A DNA stretch of 50,615 nucleotides from Bacteroidales bacterium UBA3754 (GCA_002371705.1 DFGI01000058.1:8405-59019), one strand, 5' to 3'; shown: positions 16,380 through 25,510, numbered from the stretch's first letter. Notes: generated by a model from the sequence alone, not told the origin. Numbers and translations are program-made.

Positions 16380-18047
16380 ATGGATTTTCGAAAAAGAACA
16401 ATTTATTTTATTTTTCTATTAGTTGTTGCTTTTGGTACTTCGTGTACGGAATTGCCGAAGCAAATAACGTATATCCCCAAAAATACAGCATCGGTCATAG
16501 TGGTCGATATGCCTGTGGTGATGCAGAAATCGGAAGCGCGTGGCGCAAAATCTGCAAAAAAATTGTTGGCGTACTTCAAAAGCTACGGGTTTTCAAATGA
16601 AACCTTCGATTTGGCGGTACATTCAGTGTTTTCTGATTCCACCGAAACGGGTATGGACATGTCGAAAACAATTATGGCGTACCTTATCCCGTCACGGGAA
16701 TTTAAGAACGCGTACCGCTGTATGTCGGTTATGCTGAGCGATTCGGCACAGTTTGCCGCATATCTGAAAACGATTGATTTTCATAATTATACAATCCTTG
16801 ATGGTGCGAAAAACTGTGTGTGCTATATTAATATAAACGACCGTTTTTCGTGGATTGCATATAATAATGAAATCGCTGTGTTTGGCTGTTCAACCATTCA
16901 CACCAAGGGAATCACTGAGTGCGTGAATGATATTTTCTCGAAGTTTAGTAGAAACATTTCGAAAAACGATGACTTTGTGGATTTCCTAAACGAAAAGAAA
17001 GATGTGGCTATGTGGTTGTCAACCAGCGAAATGATGAATTATTATATGTTGTGGTATCCTGAATTGCCAAAGATTTTCACGTTGCAGAGCATTCCTGAAT
17101 CAGCGTTGAAAGGCAATTATATCCACTGCAACGTGGATTTCGACACCACGGTGAATGTCGCGCTGTCGTGCACGCCAAGTCGAGCGTTCAAACGGTATTG
17201 GAAGAAAAATAATTTTACGACCAAAACTTTCAACACGGCCATGTGCGACGTGTTGCCGCAAAATACATTGTGGTTCTCCACGTTGTCGGTCGATCCGCTT
17301 CGTTTGCTTGCGCAGCTGAAAGGCTCTGAATATTGCGAATACGCCGAAGGCGAACTTGCAAAGCTGAACTTGACAGTGGAGGATTTTGCAAACTCGTTTA
17401 CAGGAGATTGCGTATTTTCAATGTACGACATCACTTTGGAAAAAGTGCGTATGATGGAATTTGTTCAAAAATATGAATATAAAGGTGGCGGCTTGGTTTG
17501 GAAACATTTGCAGAAAGAACAGAAAACTACGTTCCCGCATTTGGCAATTGCGCTTGGATTGAATGATTCCAATATTCCTCTTGGCGTGTTGAATCATATT
17601 TCGAGCGAAATTTGTGTAAAACTGCAACCAGGTTTGTTTGATTTCTCAAAAATAATGGGCTTTCCGGCCTATGTGGCATGCAAGGATAATGTGTTCGTTT
17701 TTGCCACCGATAGTGAATATGCAAGGAATGTGTTGGACGGCAAGGCTACCGTAAGCAGCTCGATGGGACAAACAGTTAACCAGCTTGTGAAAAAAGCAAA
17801 TGGATATGCTTCGTATCAATATATGGACTTCACGGTGAAAAATTACCCGACGACGGCTAAGAACTTCTTAACCGAAATGGATGCGCTTCCGTTGCTGGAA
17901 TCGTATTCGTCGATAGTGAAATCTTCGGAAATTAAGCTGAACGATTCCTATTCGGGATCTGTGGTTGTTTCGTTCCAAGACACCACACGCAATAGTTTGT
18001 TGCAGTTGAATGATTTAATGGAAATTATATTGCCTGAACAAGAATAA
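16380..18047 (+). CDS. Predicted lipoprotein, DUF4836/DUF3352-like
   Basis: The protein has about 555 residues from the ATG at 16380 (MDFRKRTIYFIF). A hydrophobic segment ends in FGTSC, a plausible lipoprotein cleavage site, so it is probably anchored to a membrane on the periplasmic or outer face. The opening of the mature part (YIPKNTASVIVVDMPVVMQKS) resembles the start of large Bacteroidales lipoproteins of the DUF4836/DUF3352 kind, but I cannot confirm this without a profile search. No catalytic motif is seen. It ends 4 bases before the thioesterase gene, so the two are probably co-transcribed. The frame upstream of 16380 is open to 16278 but would disrupt the signal and precedes the promoter. 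Confidence 0.75.
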   Translation: MDFRKRTIYFIFLLVVAFGTSCTELPKQITYIPKNTASVIVVDMPVVMQKSEARGAKSAKKLLAYFKSYGFSNETFDLAVHSVFSDSTETGMDMSKTIMAYLIPSREFKNAYRCMSVMLSDSAQFAAYLKTIDFHNYTILDGAKNCVCYININDRFSWIAYNNEIAVFGCSTIHTKGITECVNDIFSKFSRNISKNDDFVDFLNEKKDVAMWLSTSEMMNYYMLWYPELPKIFTLQSIPESALKGNYIHCNVDFDTTVNVALSCTPSRAFKRYWKKNNFTTKTFNTAMCDVLPQNTLWFSTLSVDPLRLLAQLKGSEYCEYAEGELAKLNLTVEDFANSFTGDCVFSMYDITLEKVRMMEFVQKYEYKGGGLVWKHLQKEQKTTFPHLAIALGLNDSNIPLGVLNHISSEICVKLQPGLFDFSKIMGFPAYVACKDNVFVFATDSEYARNVLDGKATVSSSMGQTVNQLVKKANGYASYQYMDFTVKNYPTTAKNFLTEMDALPLLESYSSIVKSSEIKLNDSYSGSVVVSFQDTTRNSLLQLNDLMEIILPEQE

Positions 18048-18051
18048 AACA

Positions 18052-18447
18052 ATGTTTTCGTATCAAATAACTCCCCGTGTTGCCGACACTGATGCGTTGG
18101 GACACATAAATAATACTGTGTTGCCGTGCTGGTTCGAGGAAGCCAGAACTCCGTTGTTCCGCATTTTGAATCCCACAATGGATTTTGACAAGTGGAATTT
18201 GATATTAGCCCGTATGGAGGTAGATTATCTTGGACAAATATTCTTCCATAGTCCTGTGGAAATCAAAACGTGGATTAGCCGAATGGGAAATTCATCGTTC
18301 GATGTGACTCAGGAATTGTGGCAGGACGGAAAACTCTGCGCCAAATCACGCAATGTGATTGTACACTTTGATTTTAAGGCTCAGAAATCTTGTCCTATTG
18401 TTGGCAAAATGCGCAGTGACTTGGAAGAACATCTTCTCAATCAGTAA
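18052..18447 (+). CDS. Hotdog-fold acyl-CoA thioesterase (4HBT/YbgC type)
   Basis: This 131-residue protein has the 4HBT thioesterase signature RVADTDALGHINNTVLPCWFEEAR, in which the Asp of TDALGHINN is the usual catalytic acid. It likely hydrolyses an acyl-CoA or acyl-ACP thioester. It follows the lipoprotein gene by 4 bases. Its stop is one base from the stop of the convergent acyl-ligase gene (18449), leaving no room for a terminator between them. A link to lipid metabolism with that neighbour is reasonable but the substrate is unknown. Confidence 0.88.
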   Translation: MFSYQITPRVADTDALGHINNTVLPCWFEEARTPLFRILNPTMDFDKWNLILARMEVDYLGQIFFHSPVEIKTWISRMGNSSFDVTQELWQDGKLCAKSRNVIVHFDFKAQKSCPIVGKMRSDLEEHLLNQ

Positions 18448-18448
18448 T

Positions 18449-20950
18449 CTACGCAGTTTTTAACCGTTTCATTTGATATTCGTACAACTTGTTCGAGATT
18501 TGCATCACAACATTGTTTCGGATGTCTTCTATTGTTGTGTCCTTTTGCGGAACCACAGGTCGAAGGAAATCTATCGAAATTTTTGCAAATGGACGTGGTA
18601 AGTTGAATTTTTTGAATACCGCACGTTCCGACCCCGAGATTGCCACAGGAATCACAGGAATGTTCAGCTCCTTGCTCAATATAGCGAAACTATCCTTGAA
18701 CGTGTTGAGTTTGTTGTCGTTGGAACGTGTTCCTTCAGGGAAAATAATCACATTTTTGCCTTTTTGTAGTACGGCTGCCATTTGTTGCAACGAATCACGC
18801 ACGTTTTTGTTGATGTCCATTAAAATCACGTTGTTTTTGCGCGCCATAAAATGAGCAAATTTTGAATGCAAATGTTTTTCCTTGGCAAAGAAGAACGTGT
18901 TTTTTACCACTTTCGGACGCAGTTTCGAGGTTATGAAATAGCCGTCAAGCGCACTACGGTGGTTGGCTACGATGATGCATGGTTGTTTTGGCATTTCAAA
19001 TTTGCCGTGTTTGCGGTAGTTGAACATATATACCGCGTTCATCAAAAAGCGTACTAAATGGCTGCAAAATGCTTGTATTATACCTGCTTTCGGGATTTTT
19101 GTATTGTATTTTTTGGTAGAAAGAATTTCTTTCCACGAAATAGCTGTGTTTTCCCCGCCTTCGGTTTGATTTTTCTCAATATAGGCGGAAAGTTTGCCTA
19201 ACGTGTTTATTTCGTCAAGTTGCGCTTCGGAAATTGGCACTTTGAAATTTTGTTCCACAAATGTCAGCAGGGCAATTTTGCCAAGAGAATCAATAGCCAA
19301 ATCAATTTCGAAATGGTCATTCTCTTTTGCATTCATATTTGTTTCAGAATCAATGAATTTCTTTAGACGTACATATACTTCGCTACGTGGAATTTCTGTT
19401 TCAGTCGCATCTTTTTCGGCGTTTTGCGATATAAGACCTTCCAATTTGTAGCGTTGAATTTTCATCAAACGGGTTTTGGGCAGTTCACCTGAATAAATAT
19501 GAATGTTTTTGATTCGTTTGTATGGAGCAACCGAGTGATTGTATTTTTCGATTTCGCCACGAAGTATGTCGTTCATGCTTTCGTGTGATTCTCGGAGTTC
19601 GTTCATTTGTGGCACGATAATGCATTGTAACACAGTATCTTTCAGAAATACTCCAATTTCTTTGATGCAAGGAGAATCTTTCAGAATTTCTTGTTCCACT
19701 TCTTCGGGATTGATGTTTTTTCCGTTTGCGGTGACAATAATTTCTTTGATACGACCTGTGATTTTCAGGCAGTTGGCATCGAATGCACCCATATCGCCAG
19801 TGTGCAACCAACCATCTTGAATAATTTGGGCAGTTTCTTCTGGACGGTTGTAGTAGCCTTGCATTACATTATCGCCTTTCACGCAAATTTCACCATTTTC
19901 GGCAATTTTTACTTCAATGCCTTTTAATGGTTCTCCCACATATCCCACACGGATATTCCACGGACGAGTAAAACAAATCATTGGTGCAGTTTCCGTCATT
20001 CCATATCCTTCAAGAACTTGGAAACCAAGCACTTTCAAACTTTCCCCAATGTCGGTAGGCAGACTTGCGCCGCCCGAAACAAGGTAGTCAATGTGACCGC
20101 CGAATTTTGTATGAACTTTTTTGAAAATGAATTTCGAGAATTTCGGTGAATTGATTGCCTTTGCCAATTTATACATTGCTTTTGTCAGTAATGAACTGTT
20201 TATGGTGTTCATTATTGATTTTACTAAAATTTCGTATAAGCGTGGCACGCCGATAAACAGACTGATTTGTCCACGTTGTAGGGTTCCAAGAATGCTTTCG
20301 GCGGCAAGATTTTCGGCAATATACACGCTTGTTCCAATGCTTAATGGCGCAATCATTGTCCCCAAAAGTGGGAATACATGGTGTAATGGTAACAAAATCA
20401 TTACGTTACGTTTTGCATTGTATATTGGAACATCAACGGATACACTATTAATATTGAATCGGATATTTTTTGTTGATAGCATTACTCCTTTTGGTGAACC
20501 TGTGGTTCCCGAAGTGTAAATCAATGCTATGGTGCGGTCTTCATCGTCAATCACAATATTGGAAACAGGTACGTTTTCCTCTTGAACAATATCATTTGCT
20601 GTCACTATGTTGCATCTGTAGTTTGCCAATGACAATGCTTCATTTACAATGTCGATTTTTCCTGGTTCGGTAAATAAACATTCTGGTTTGCAATCGCTTA
20701 TAATATATGCCAACTCCTTTGTCGTTGATAGTGCATCAACGGGAACAACAATTGCGCCAGTGCGGAGGCCTCCGTAAAAAGCGAAAATCCAATTGTCGGA
20801 ATTTTCGGCGTAGATAAGCACTTTTGACGGAGATGTTTGTGCCGAAAATGCTTTAGCATACAATGTTGTCTGTTGTAGAAACTGATTGTACGTGTACTCG
20901 TTGTTTTTGTACACGATAGCTTTGTGTTCGCTTGCTGTTGTAAATATCAT
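18449..20950 (-). CDS. Acyl-AMP ligase / ACP / PlsC-type acyltransferase fusion
   Basis: Three domains are visible in 833 residues. Residues 1-500 form an AMP-binding acyl ligase (IYTSGTTGSPKG; later YNRPEETAQIIQDGWLHTGD). Residues 515-605 look like an acyl carrier domain with the phosphopantetheine serine at about 555 in IDSLGK. Residues 630-833 are a PlsC-type acyltransferase with NHRSALD at 663-669 (H-x4-D) and FPEGTR at 737-742. Together they could activate a free fatty acid, hold it on the carrier domain and transfer it to a lysophospholipid or glycerol phosphate. E. coli Aas has the two catalytic domains in the opposite order and no carrier domain. No clear membrane helix is seen beyond the acyltransferase's hydrophobic region. 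The gene has its own upstream -7 element. Confidence 0.88.
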   Translation of the reverse strand: MIFTTASEHKAIVYKNNEYTYNQFLQQTTLYAKAFSAQTSPSKVLIYAENSDNWIFAFYGGLRTGAIVVPVDALSTTKELAYIISDCKPECLFTEPGKIDIVNEALSLANYRCNIVTANDIVQEENVPVSNIVIDDEDRTIALIYTSGTTGSPKGVMLSTKNIRFNINSVSVDVPIYNAKRNVMILLPLHHVFPLLGTMIAPLSIGTSVYIAENLAAESILGTLQRGQISLFIGVPRLYEILVKSIMNTINSSLLTKAMYKLAKAINSPKFSKFIFKKVHTKFGGHIDYLVSGGASLPTDIGESLKVLGFQVLEGYGMTETAPMICFTRPWNIRVGYVGEPLKGIEVKIAENGEICVKGDNVMQGYYNRPEETAQIIQDGWLHTGDMGAFDANCLKITGRIKEIIVTANGKNINPEEVEQEILKDSPCIKEIGVFLKDTVLQCIIVPQMNELRESHESMNDILRGEIEKYNHSVAPYKRIKNIHIYSGELPKTRLMKIQRYKLEGLISQNAEKDATETEIPRSEVYVRLKKFIDSETNMNAKENDHFEIDLAIDSLGKIALLTFVEQNFKVPISEAQLDEINTLGKLSAYIEKNQTEGGENTAISWKEILSTKKYNTKIPKAGIIQAFCSHLVRFLMNAVYMFNYRKHGKFEMPKQPCIIVANHRSALDGYFITSKLRPKVVKNTFFFAKEKHLHSKFAHFMARKNNVILMDINKNVRDSLQQMAAVLQKGKNVIIFPEGTRSNDNKLNTFKDSFAILSKELNIPVIPVAISGSERAVFKKFNLPRPFAKISIDFLRPVVPQKDTTIEDIRNNVVMQISNKLYEYQMKRLKTA

Positions 20951-20970
20951 AATTCAAAAATTTTGTTGTG

Positions 20971-20978
20971 CAAATGTA
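20971..20978 (-). promoter_or_regulatory. -7 element for the acyl ligase fusion gene
   Basis: On the minus strand this reads TACATTTG, an exact TAnnTTTG match, 20 bases upstream of the ATG at 20950. Confidence 0.55.
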
Positions 20979-21008
20979 CGATAAAGATTTGCCATTGAAA
21001 CAGAAATG

Positions 21009-21112
21009 TTTTTCCCGACGTATGGTATGGGAAAAAACGTCATTTTGGGTGTAAAAATGCGTTTATGGGGGTGAAATTCACCTTGATTGCATTTTATGTG
21101 TGGTGAAATTCA
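21009..21112. promoter_or_regulatory. Inverted and direct repeats upstream of the acyl ligase gene
   Basis: This gap holds an inverted repeat (TTTTTCCC at 21009-21016 with GGGAAAAA at 21029-21036). It also holds the near-palindrome GGTGAAATTCACC at 21070-21082, whose half GGTGAAATTCA recurs directly at 21102-21112. The 32-base spacing, about three helical turns, suits an operator. The regulator is unknown. Confidence 0.35.
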
Positions 21113-21152
21113 GGTGATTTTATGAAAAATTACAGGATTATAATTGGAAAAA

Positions 21153-21185
21153 ACAGAATAATGCGCTATTAACGCATTATTCTGT
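21153..21185 (-). terminator. htpG terminator
   Basis: A perfect 13-bp stem (ACAGAATAATGCG with its complement) and a 7-base loop lie about 25 bases past the htpG stop. Read on the minus strand it is followed by a T-run. Confidence 0.9.
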
Positions 21186-21207
21186 AAAAAGAGTGTAATA
21201 TATTGTA

Positions 21208-23247
21208 TTACAACAAACTAATGCTTCGCTTTACAAATTCCTCAAGGTCTTCGCCTTTCAGCATATTGTTTGAAATCAACGCTAAATCAATCAATTGTTT
21301 TACCGTCTTGTTCGATTTTCCGTATTCCGTCAGGGCATTTTTCTTTTGGTCTTCCAATTCGCCAATTTTCTTGTTGACAGATTCTAACTGCTCCTTGTCG
21401 GCTGCTGGAATTTCCTCGTCTTTCTTGCCTTTCTTCGCATCTTCGAGTTTCTGCTTTTCGTCTTTCAACGGTTTCAAATCAGCATTGATTTTATCAAGAT
21501 TTTCTTTCGTTGCCGCAATCTTGTCAGCGTTGATTTTGGTAATCAGCGGATGGTTTGCGTTCACAATCAAATTGTAGGAATCGGGAATTTGGTTGTAGAA
21601 ACTCATTCCCGGATTCATTTGTGCCATATCTTTCATACGACGCATATATTCCGATTGCGTAACAATTATTGGTGCTTCGTCGGCAGAAAGGTTTTCGAAC
21701 TGAACCATGAAATCTTTCGATGCCTGTGATGAGAATACGACTGACAAATCGTCTTTTTCCTCCTTCGTTAGTTTTGATTCCTGCAAATCCTCTTTCTTGA
21801 TCAAGTTTTCAATAATGTCGGCATCCACACGGGTGAACGAAACTTTCTCGAATTTTTGTTCCAACTGGCTAATCAGGTGAGAATCCAGATGACCGTCCAT
21901 CAACAACACGTCGTAGCCCTTGTTCTTGGCTTTTTGAATGTAGCTGTATTGTTTTTCAGGGTCGTTGGCGTACAAATAAATCAGTGTTCCGTTCTTGTCA
22001 GTCTGATTGTCTTTTATCAACGTCTTGTATTCTTCGTAAGTAAAGAATTTGCCATCAACGTTTTTGAATAGTGCGAAGTCCTTTGCTCTGTCGTAGAACT
22101 TCTCTTCGCTCAACATGCCGTATGTGATGAACAATTTCAAATCGTCCCATTTTTTCTCAAATTCTTCGCGGTTGTTCTTGAAAATGTCTTGCAAACGGTC
22201 GGCAACCTTTTTCGTGATGTGGTTCGAAATCTGTTTCACATTTCTATCGCTTTGCAAGTAGCTACGCGATACGTTCAACGGGATGTCTGGAGAGTCAAGC
22301 ACACCGTGCAACAAGGTCAAAAAGTCGGGAACGATGCCTTCAACCGAGTCGGTCACAAATACTTGGTTGCAGTACAATTGAATTTTGTTTTTCTGCACTT
22401 CGAAATTGTTTCTGATTTTCGGGAAGTACAAAATACCCGTCAAATTGAACGGATAATCCACGTTCAAATGGATGTAGAACAATGGATCGTCGGCCATTGG
22501 GTAGAGTTCCCTGTAGAAATTCTGATAATCCTCGTCTTTCAAGTCGGCTGGTTTCTTTGTCCACGCAGGCGTTGTGTTGTTGATTTGGTTATCTTCGTCA
22601 GTATCAACGTATTTGCCTTCTTTCCATTCTTGTTTTTTACCAAAAACGATAGGAATCGGCAGGAATTTGCAGTATTTCTTCAGCAATTCTTCAATACGTT
22701 CTTTTTTCAGATATTCCTCGGCGTCGGCGTCAATGTGGAGCACGATGTCGGTACCGACGTTTTCTTTTTCGATTTCATCAATCGTGAAGTTTGGGCTTCC
22801 GTCGCACGTCCATTTTACGGCTTTTGCACCTTCCTGATATGATTTTGTAAGAATTTCAACTGAACTTGCAACCATAAATGCCGAGTAGAAACCAAGTCCG
22901 AAGTGACCGATGATGGCTTCTGCCTTGCCTTCGAACTTTTTCAAAAACTCGTCGGCACCCGAAAATGCGATTTGGTTGATGTATTTGTCAACTTCTTCGG
23001 CTGTCATACCAATACCGTCATCGGAAATGGTGATGGTTTTTGCCTTTTCGTCTATGGAAATTCGCACTGTCGCGTTCGACAAATCCTTGTTGTATGTGCC
23101 AAGTTTCGCAAGTGTTTTCAGCTTTTGCGTGGCATCAACGGCATTAGATACTAATTCACGTAGGAAAATTTCTTGGTCGGAATAAAGGAATTTTTTGATG
23201 ACCGGGAAAATGTTTTCGGTGGTTACACCAATTTTACCTGTTTGCAT
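21208..23247 (-). CDS. htpG: Chaperone HtpG (bacterial Hsp90)
   Basis: HtpG is the cytosolic ATP-dependent Hsp90 dimer that remodels client proteins. The 679-residue length fits. The N-terminal GHKL ATPase shows FLRELVSNAVDA (N box), ISDDGIGMT and GHFGLGFYSAF. The middle-domain arginine lies in LNVSRSYLQ. The C-terminal dimerisation part contains a long lysine/glutamate-rich coiled segment (about 590-650), somewhat longer than in E. coli. Immediately upstream is an unusual cluster of inverted repeats (23291-23356) that could be its control site, and a strong terminator lies downstream, so it is probably monocistronic. Confidence 0.96.
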   Translation of the reverse strand: MQTGKIGVTTENIFPVIKKFLYSDQEIFLRELVSNAVDATQKLKTLAKLGTYNKDLSNATVRISIDEKAKTITISDDGIGMTAEEVDKYINQIAFSGADEFLKKFEGKAEAIIGHFGLGFYSAFMVASSVEILTKSYQEGAKAVKWTCDGSPNFTIDEIEKENVGTDIVLHIDADAEEYLKKERIEELLKKYCKFLPIPIVFGKKQEWKEGKYVDTDEDNQINNTTPAWTKKPADLKDEDYQNFYRELYPMADDPLFYIHLNVDYPFNLTGILYFPKIRNNFEVQKNKIQLYCNQVFVTDSVEGIVPDFLTLLHGVLDSPDIPLNVSRSYLQSDRNVKQISNHITKKVADRLQDIFKNNREEFEKKWDDLKLFITYGMLSEEKFYDRAKDFALFKNVDGKFFTYEEYKTLIKDNQTDKNGTLIYLYANDPEKQYSYIQKAKNKGYDVLLMDGHLDSHLISQLEQKFEKVSFTRVDADIIENLIKKEDLQESKLTKEEKDDLSVVFSSQASKDFMVQFENLSADEAPIIVTQSEYMRRMKDMAQMNPGMSFYNQIPDSYNLIVNANHPLITKINADKIAATKENLDKINADLKPLKDEKQKLEDAKKGKKDEEIPAADKEQLESVNKKIGELEDQKKNALTEYGKSNKTVKQLIDLALISNNMLKGEDLEEFVKRSISLL

Positions 23248-23290
23248 ACTTTTATATTTTAAGTTCTACAAAAATTTCGTTGTTCGCCAT

Positions 23291-23356
23291 TTGTCAATAT
23301 GTGTGCCAATGGGAAAATATTGACAAACTGTCAGTTTGTAAGTGTCATTACTGACA
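23291..23356. promoter_or_regulatory. Cluster of TGTCA/TGACA inverted repeats upstream of htpG
   Basis: Three inverted repeats are packed into 66 bases. TTGTCAATA (23291-23299) pairs with TATTGACAA (23318-23326). CAAACTGTCAGTTTG (23324-23338) is a perfect odd palindrome. TGTCATTACTGACA (23343-23356) has 5-bp arms. All share a TGTCA/TGACA core. They lie 44-109 bases upstream of the htpG start, so a stress-regulator operator is plausible, but no known site matches that I can name. Confidence 0.5.
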
Positions 23357-23395
23357 AAATTTGTGTTGCTTAGGTAGAAACGGGGGTGTGTAAAA

Positions 23396-23435
23396 AACGG
23401 ATTATTGAAAACTATTTCGTTTCCAATAATCCGTT
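23396..23435 (-). terminator. rny terminator
   Basis: A 12-bp perfect stem (AACGGATTATTG with CAATAATCCGTT) lies 18 bases past the rny stop. On the minus strand it is followed by a run of six T. Confidence 0.9.
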
Positions 23436-23452
23436 GAAAAGATTTGTCGCTA

Positions 23453-24988
23453 TTATTTTGCGTAGTTGATAGCTCTTGTTTCGCGGATAACAGTGATTTT
23501 GATTTGACCAGGGTAGGTCATTTCTTCTTGGATTCGTTTCGCTATGTTCATTGAAAGGATTTCCGCATCAGAATCGCTTACTTTTTCTGCACCTACAATC
23601 ACACGAAGTTCACGGCCAGCTTGGATTGCGTACGTTTTAAGCACACCAGGGTAAGAAAGGGCTATGTTTTCAAGGTCTTTCAAACGTTTGATGTATGATT
23701 CAACAATTTCGCGGCGTGCACCTGGACGAGCGCCGGAAATAGCATCGCAAATCTGTACGATAGGAGCTATGAGCGACTCCATTTCAATTTCCTCGTGGTG
23801 GGCACCGATAGCATTGCATATTTCTGGACGTTCCTTGCATTTTTCAGCCAAGTCCATACCCGACAATGCGTGAGGCTTTTCATCGTCTTCTTCAATCACT
23901 TTACCAATATCGTGCAACAAACCAGCGCGTTTTGCCGCCTTTGAGTTTAGACCTAATTCTGCCGCCATAATGCCGCACAATTTTGCGGTTTCTTTAGAGT
24001 GTTGCAATAGATTTTGTCCGTATGACGAACGGTATTTCATTCTACCAATGTGGCGAATCAAATCTGGATGCAAGCCGTGGATGCCCAAATCTATGGCAAC
24101 GCGTTTACCCGTTTCAATGATTTCTTCCTCAACTTGTCGTCTGGTTTTTTCCACAACTTCTTCGATACGTGCGGGGTGGATTCGTCCGTCAGTAACCAAT
24201 TGGTGTAGCGAAAGGCGTGCGATTTCACGGCGAACAGGGTCGAAGCCAGAAAGGATGATTGCATCAGGGGTGTCGTCAACAATGATTTCAATACCAGTTG
24301 CAGCTTCCAACGCTCGGATATTGCGTCCTTCACGACCGATAATCCGTCCTTTAACTTCGTCGCTTTCGATATTGAATACCGAAACAGAGTTTTCAGCAAC
24401 GTGTTCGGTAGCAGTTCGTTGGATAGTTTGGATGACGATTTTTTTCGCTTCTTTGTTGGCGGTCATTTTGGCTTCGTCCATTATTTCGTTGATGAGCGAC
24501 ATAGCTTCGGTTTTTGCTTCAGCCTTCAAGGAATCAATTAATTGTTCCTTCGCATCGTTTGCCGACAGTCCTGAAATAGTTTCCAATTGCTCAACTTGCT
24601 GACGGTGAAGTTTTTCCAAATCTTCTGATTTTCTTTCGTTTATTTGGATTTGGTTGGCAAGAATTTCTTTCTGGTTCGCTAATTCCTGTTGTTTGTGTTG
24701 GATTTCATCGAATTTCGATTGAAGCGATGCCTCTTTTTGTTTAATGCGGTTTTCAGCTTGCGCAACTTTGTTGTTACGTTCATTGATTGTTTTCTCGTTT
24801 TCCGATTTCATTTGCAGAAATTTCTCTTTCGCTTGCAGCAAACGTTCTTTTGTGTTTGCCTCGGCTTCTTTTTCCGCATTGGCAAGAATGGCTTGTGTTT
24901 TAGACTTTAGAAATATTTTTTGTATTACAAACGCGAGAGCTACTCCCAGCAGGAATGTAATGGACGCTGTGATAATTAAAGTAATCAT
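23453..24988 (-). CDS. rny: Ribonuclease Y
   Basis: RNase Y is a membrane-anchored endoribonuclease that starts mRNA decay. The 511-residue protein has the full family order. There is an N-terminal membrane helix (2-25), then a long charged coiled coil (about 30-180). A KH RNA-binding domain follows (GRIIGREGRNIRALEAATG), then an HD metal-dependent phosphohydrolase domain (LLHDIGKVIEEDDEKPHALSG). A strong terminator follows. Upstream lies the 6S-like RNA and the zapA pair, all in the same direction. Confidence 0.96.
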   Translation of the reverse strand: MITLIITASITFLLGVALAFVIQKIFLKSKTQAILANAEKEAEANTKERLLQAKEKFLQMKSENEKTINERNNKVAQAENRIKQKEASLQSKFDEIQHKQQELANQKEILANQIQINERKSEDLEKLHRQQVEQLETISGLSANDAKEQLIDSLKAEAKTEAMSLINEIMDEAKMTANKEAKKIVIQTIQRTATEHVAENSVSVFNIESDEVKGRIIGREGRNIRALEAATGIEIIVDDTPDAIILSGFDPVRREIARLSLHQLVTDGRIHPARIEEVVEKTRRQVEEEIIETGKRVAIDLGIHGLHPDLIRHIGRMKYRSSYGQNLLQHSKETAKLCGIMAAELGLNSKAAKRAGLLHDIGKVIEEDDEKPHALSGMDLAEKCKERPEICNAIGAHHEEIEMESLIAPIVQICDAISGARPGARREIVESYIKRLKDLENIALSYPGVLKTYAIQAGRELRVIVGAEKVSDSDAEILSMNIAKRIQEEMTYPGQIKITVIRETRAINYAK

Positions 24989-25016
24989 AATTCAAATATA
25001 TATAAATAAAAAACTC

Positions 25017-25190
25017 ATATTGTTTCTAATCCAGAAAACCCCAAAATCAACAGGGTTAGAGGGTAAGCCGATTCTGATTTCCACTGTCCGAAAGGACTTC
25101 CGAAGAAGTGAGGCCTATCATCGGCGGCTGTAACTGATCTCTTTCAATGCGAAATAAATGTCGAGTTTTCCGCAGTTTAAGAAACAATAC
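25017..25190 (-). ncRNA. ssrS: 6S RNA candidate
   Basis: In the zapA-rny gap a roughly 175-base segment folds as a long rod when read on the minus strand. The ends pair perfectly over nine bases (ATTGTTTCT with AGAAACAAT). Inside this, GGAAAACTC pairs with GGGTTTTCT including wobbles, then comes an unpaired zone like the 6S central bubble. A terminal arm has AGCCG/CGGCT, CACT/AGTG and small hairpins (CTTCGGAAG, GTCCTTTCGGAC). 6S RNA mimics an open promoter and binds RNA polymerase. Size, fold and location beside zapA agree with 6S. Ends are approximate, and no covariance search was possible. Confidence 0.75.
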
Positions 25191-25216
25191 GAGTTAGATA
25201 TTTGAATTATTTTCTT

Positions 25217-25510
25217 CTATTGATTAATTTTTATAAAGTCATCAATTTGTTCACATACTCTTTCAAGCTCGTCTCCAATTGTGTCGTTTTGAAGATTTTG
25301 CTCAGCATCTAATAATCTTCTGGCAATTTGCAGAATCGACATCGTTAACAATGATTGCGCATCAGCTGTGGGGTATTTCTGACGAAATTTCTCCGCCATG
25401 TCATTGATACGTTTGCCAGCTTCGCGGAGCTTTTCCTCCTCTTCGCTTGGTATCGACAGTGCCAATTCTTTGCCAAGAATAGATAGATGTATGTTTAAAT
25501 TTTCACTCAT
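25217..25510 (-). CDS. zapA: Cell division protein ZapA
   Basis: ZapA binds FtsZ filaments and stabilises the Z ring. This 97-residue protein has the family pattern: a short N-terminal beta region (LNIHLSILGKELALSIPSEEEEKLREAGKRIND) and then a helical C-terminus for tetramer formation. It overlaps the upstream coiled-coil gene by 4 bases (ATGA), and the 6S-like RNA follows it. A -7 element for the pair lies at 25830. Confidence 0.88.
   Translation of the reverse strand: MSENLNIHLSILGKELALSIPSEEEEKLREAGKRINDMAEKFRQKYPTADAQSLLTMSILQIARRLLDAEQNLQNDTIGDELERVCEQIDDFIKINQ

Noticed and set aside
24993..25000. TATATTTG on the minus strand as an rny promoter
   Set aside because: It ends only 4 bases before the rny ATG, so transcription would begin inside the coding region.
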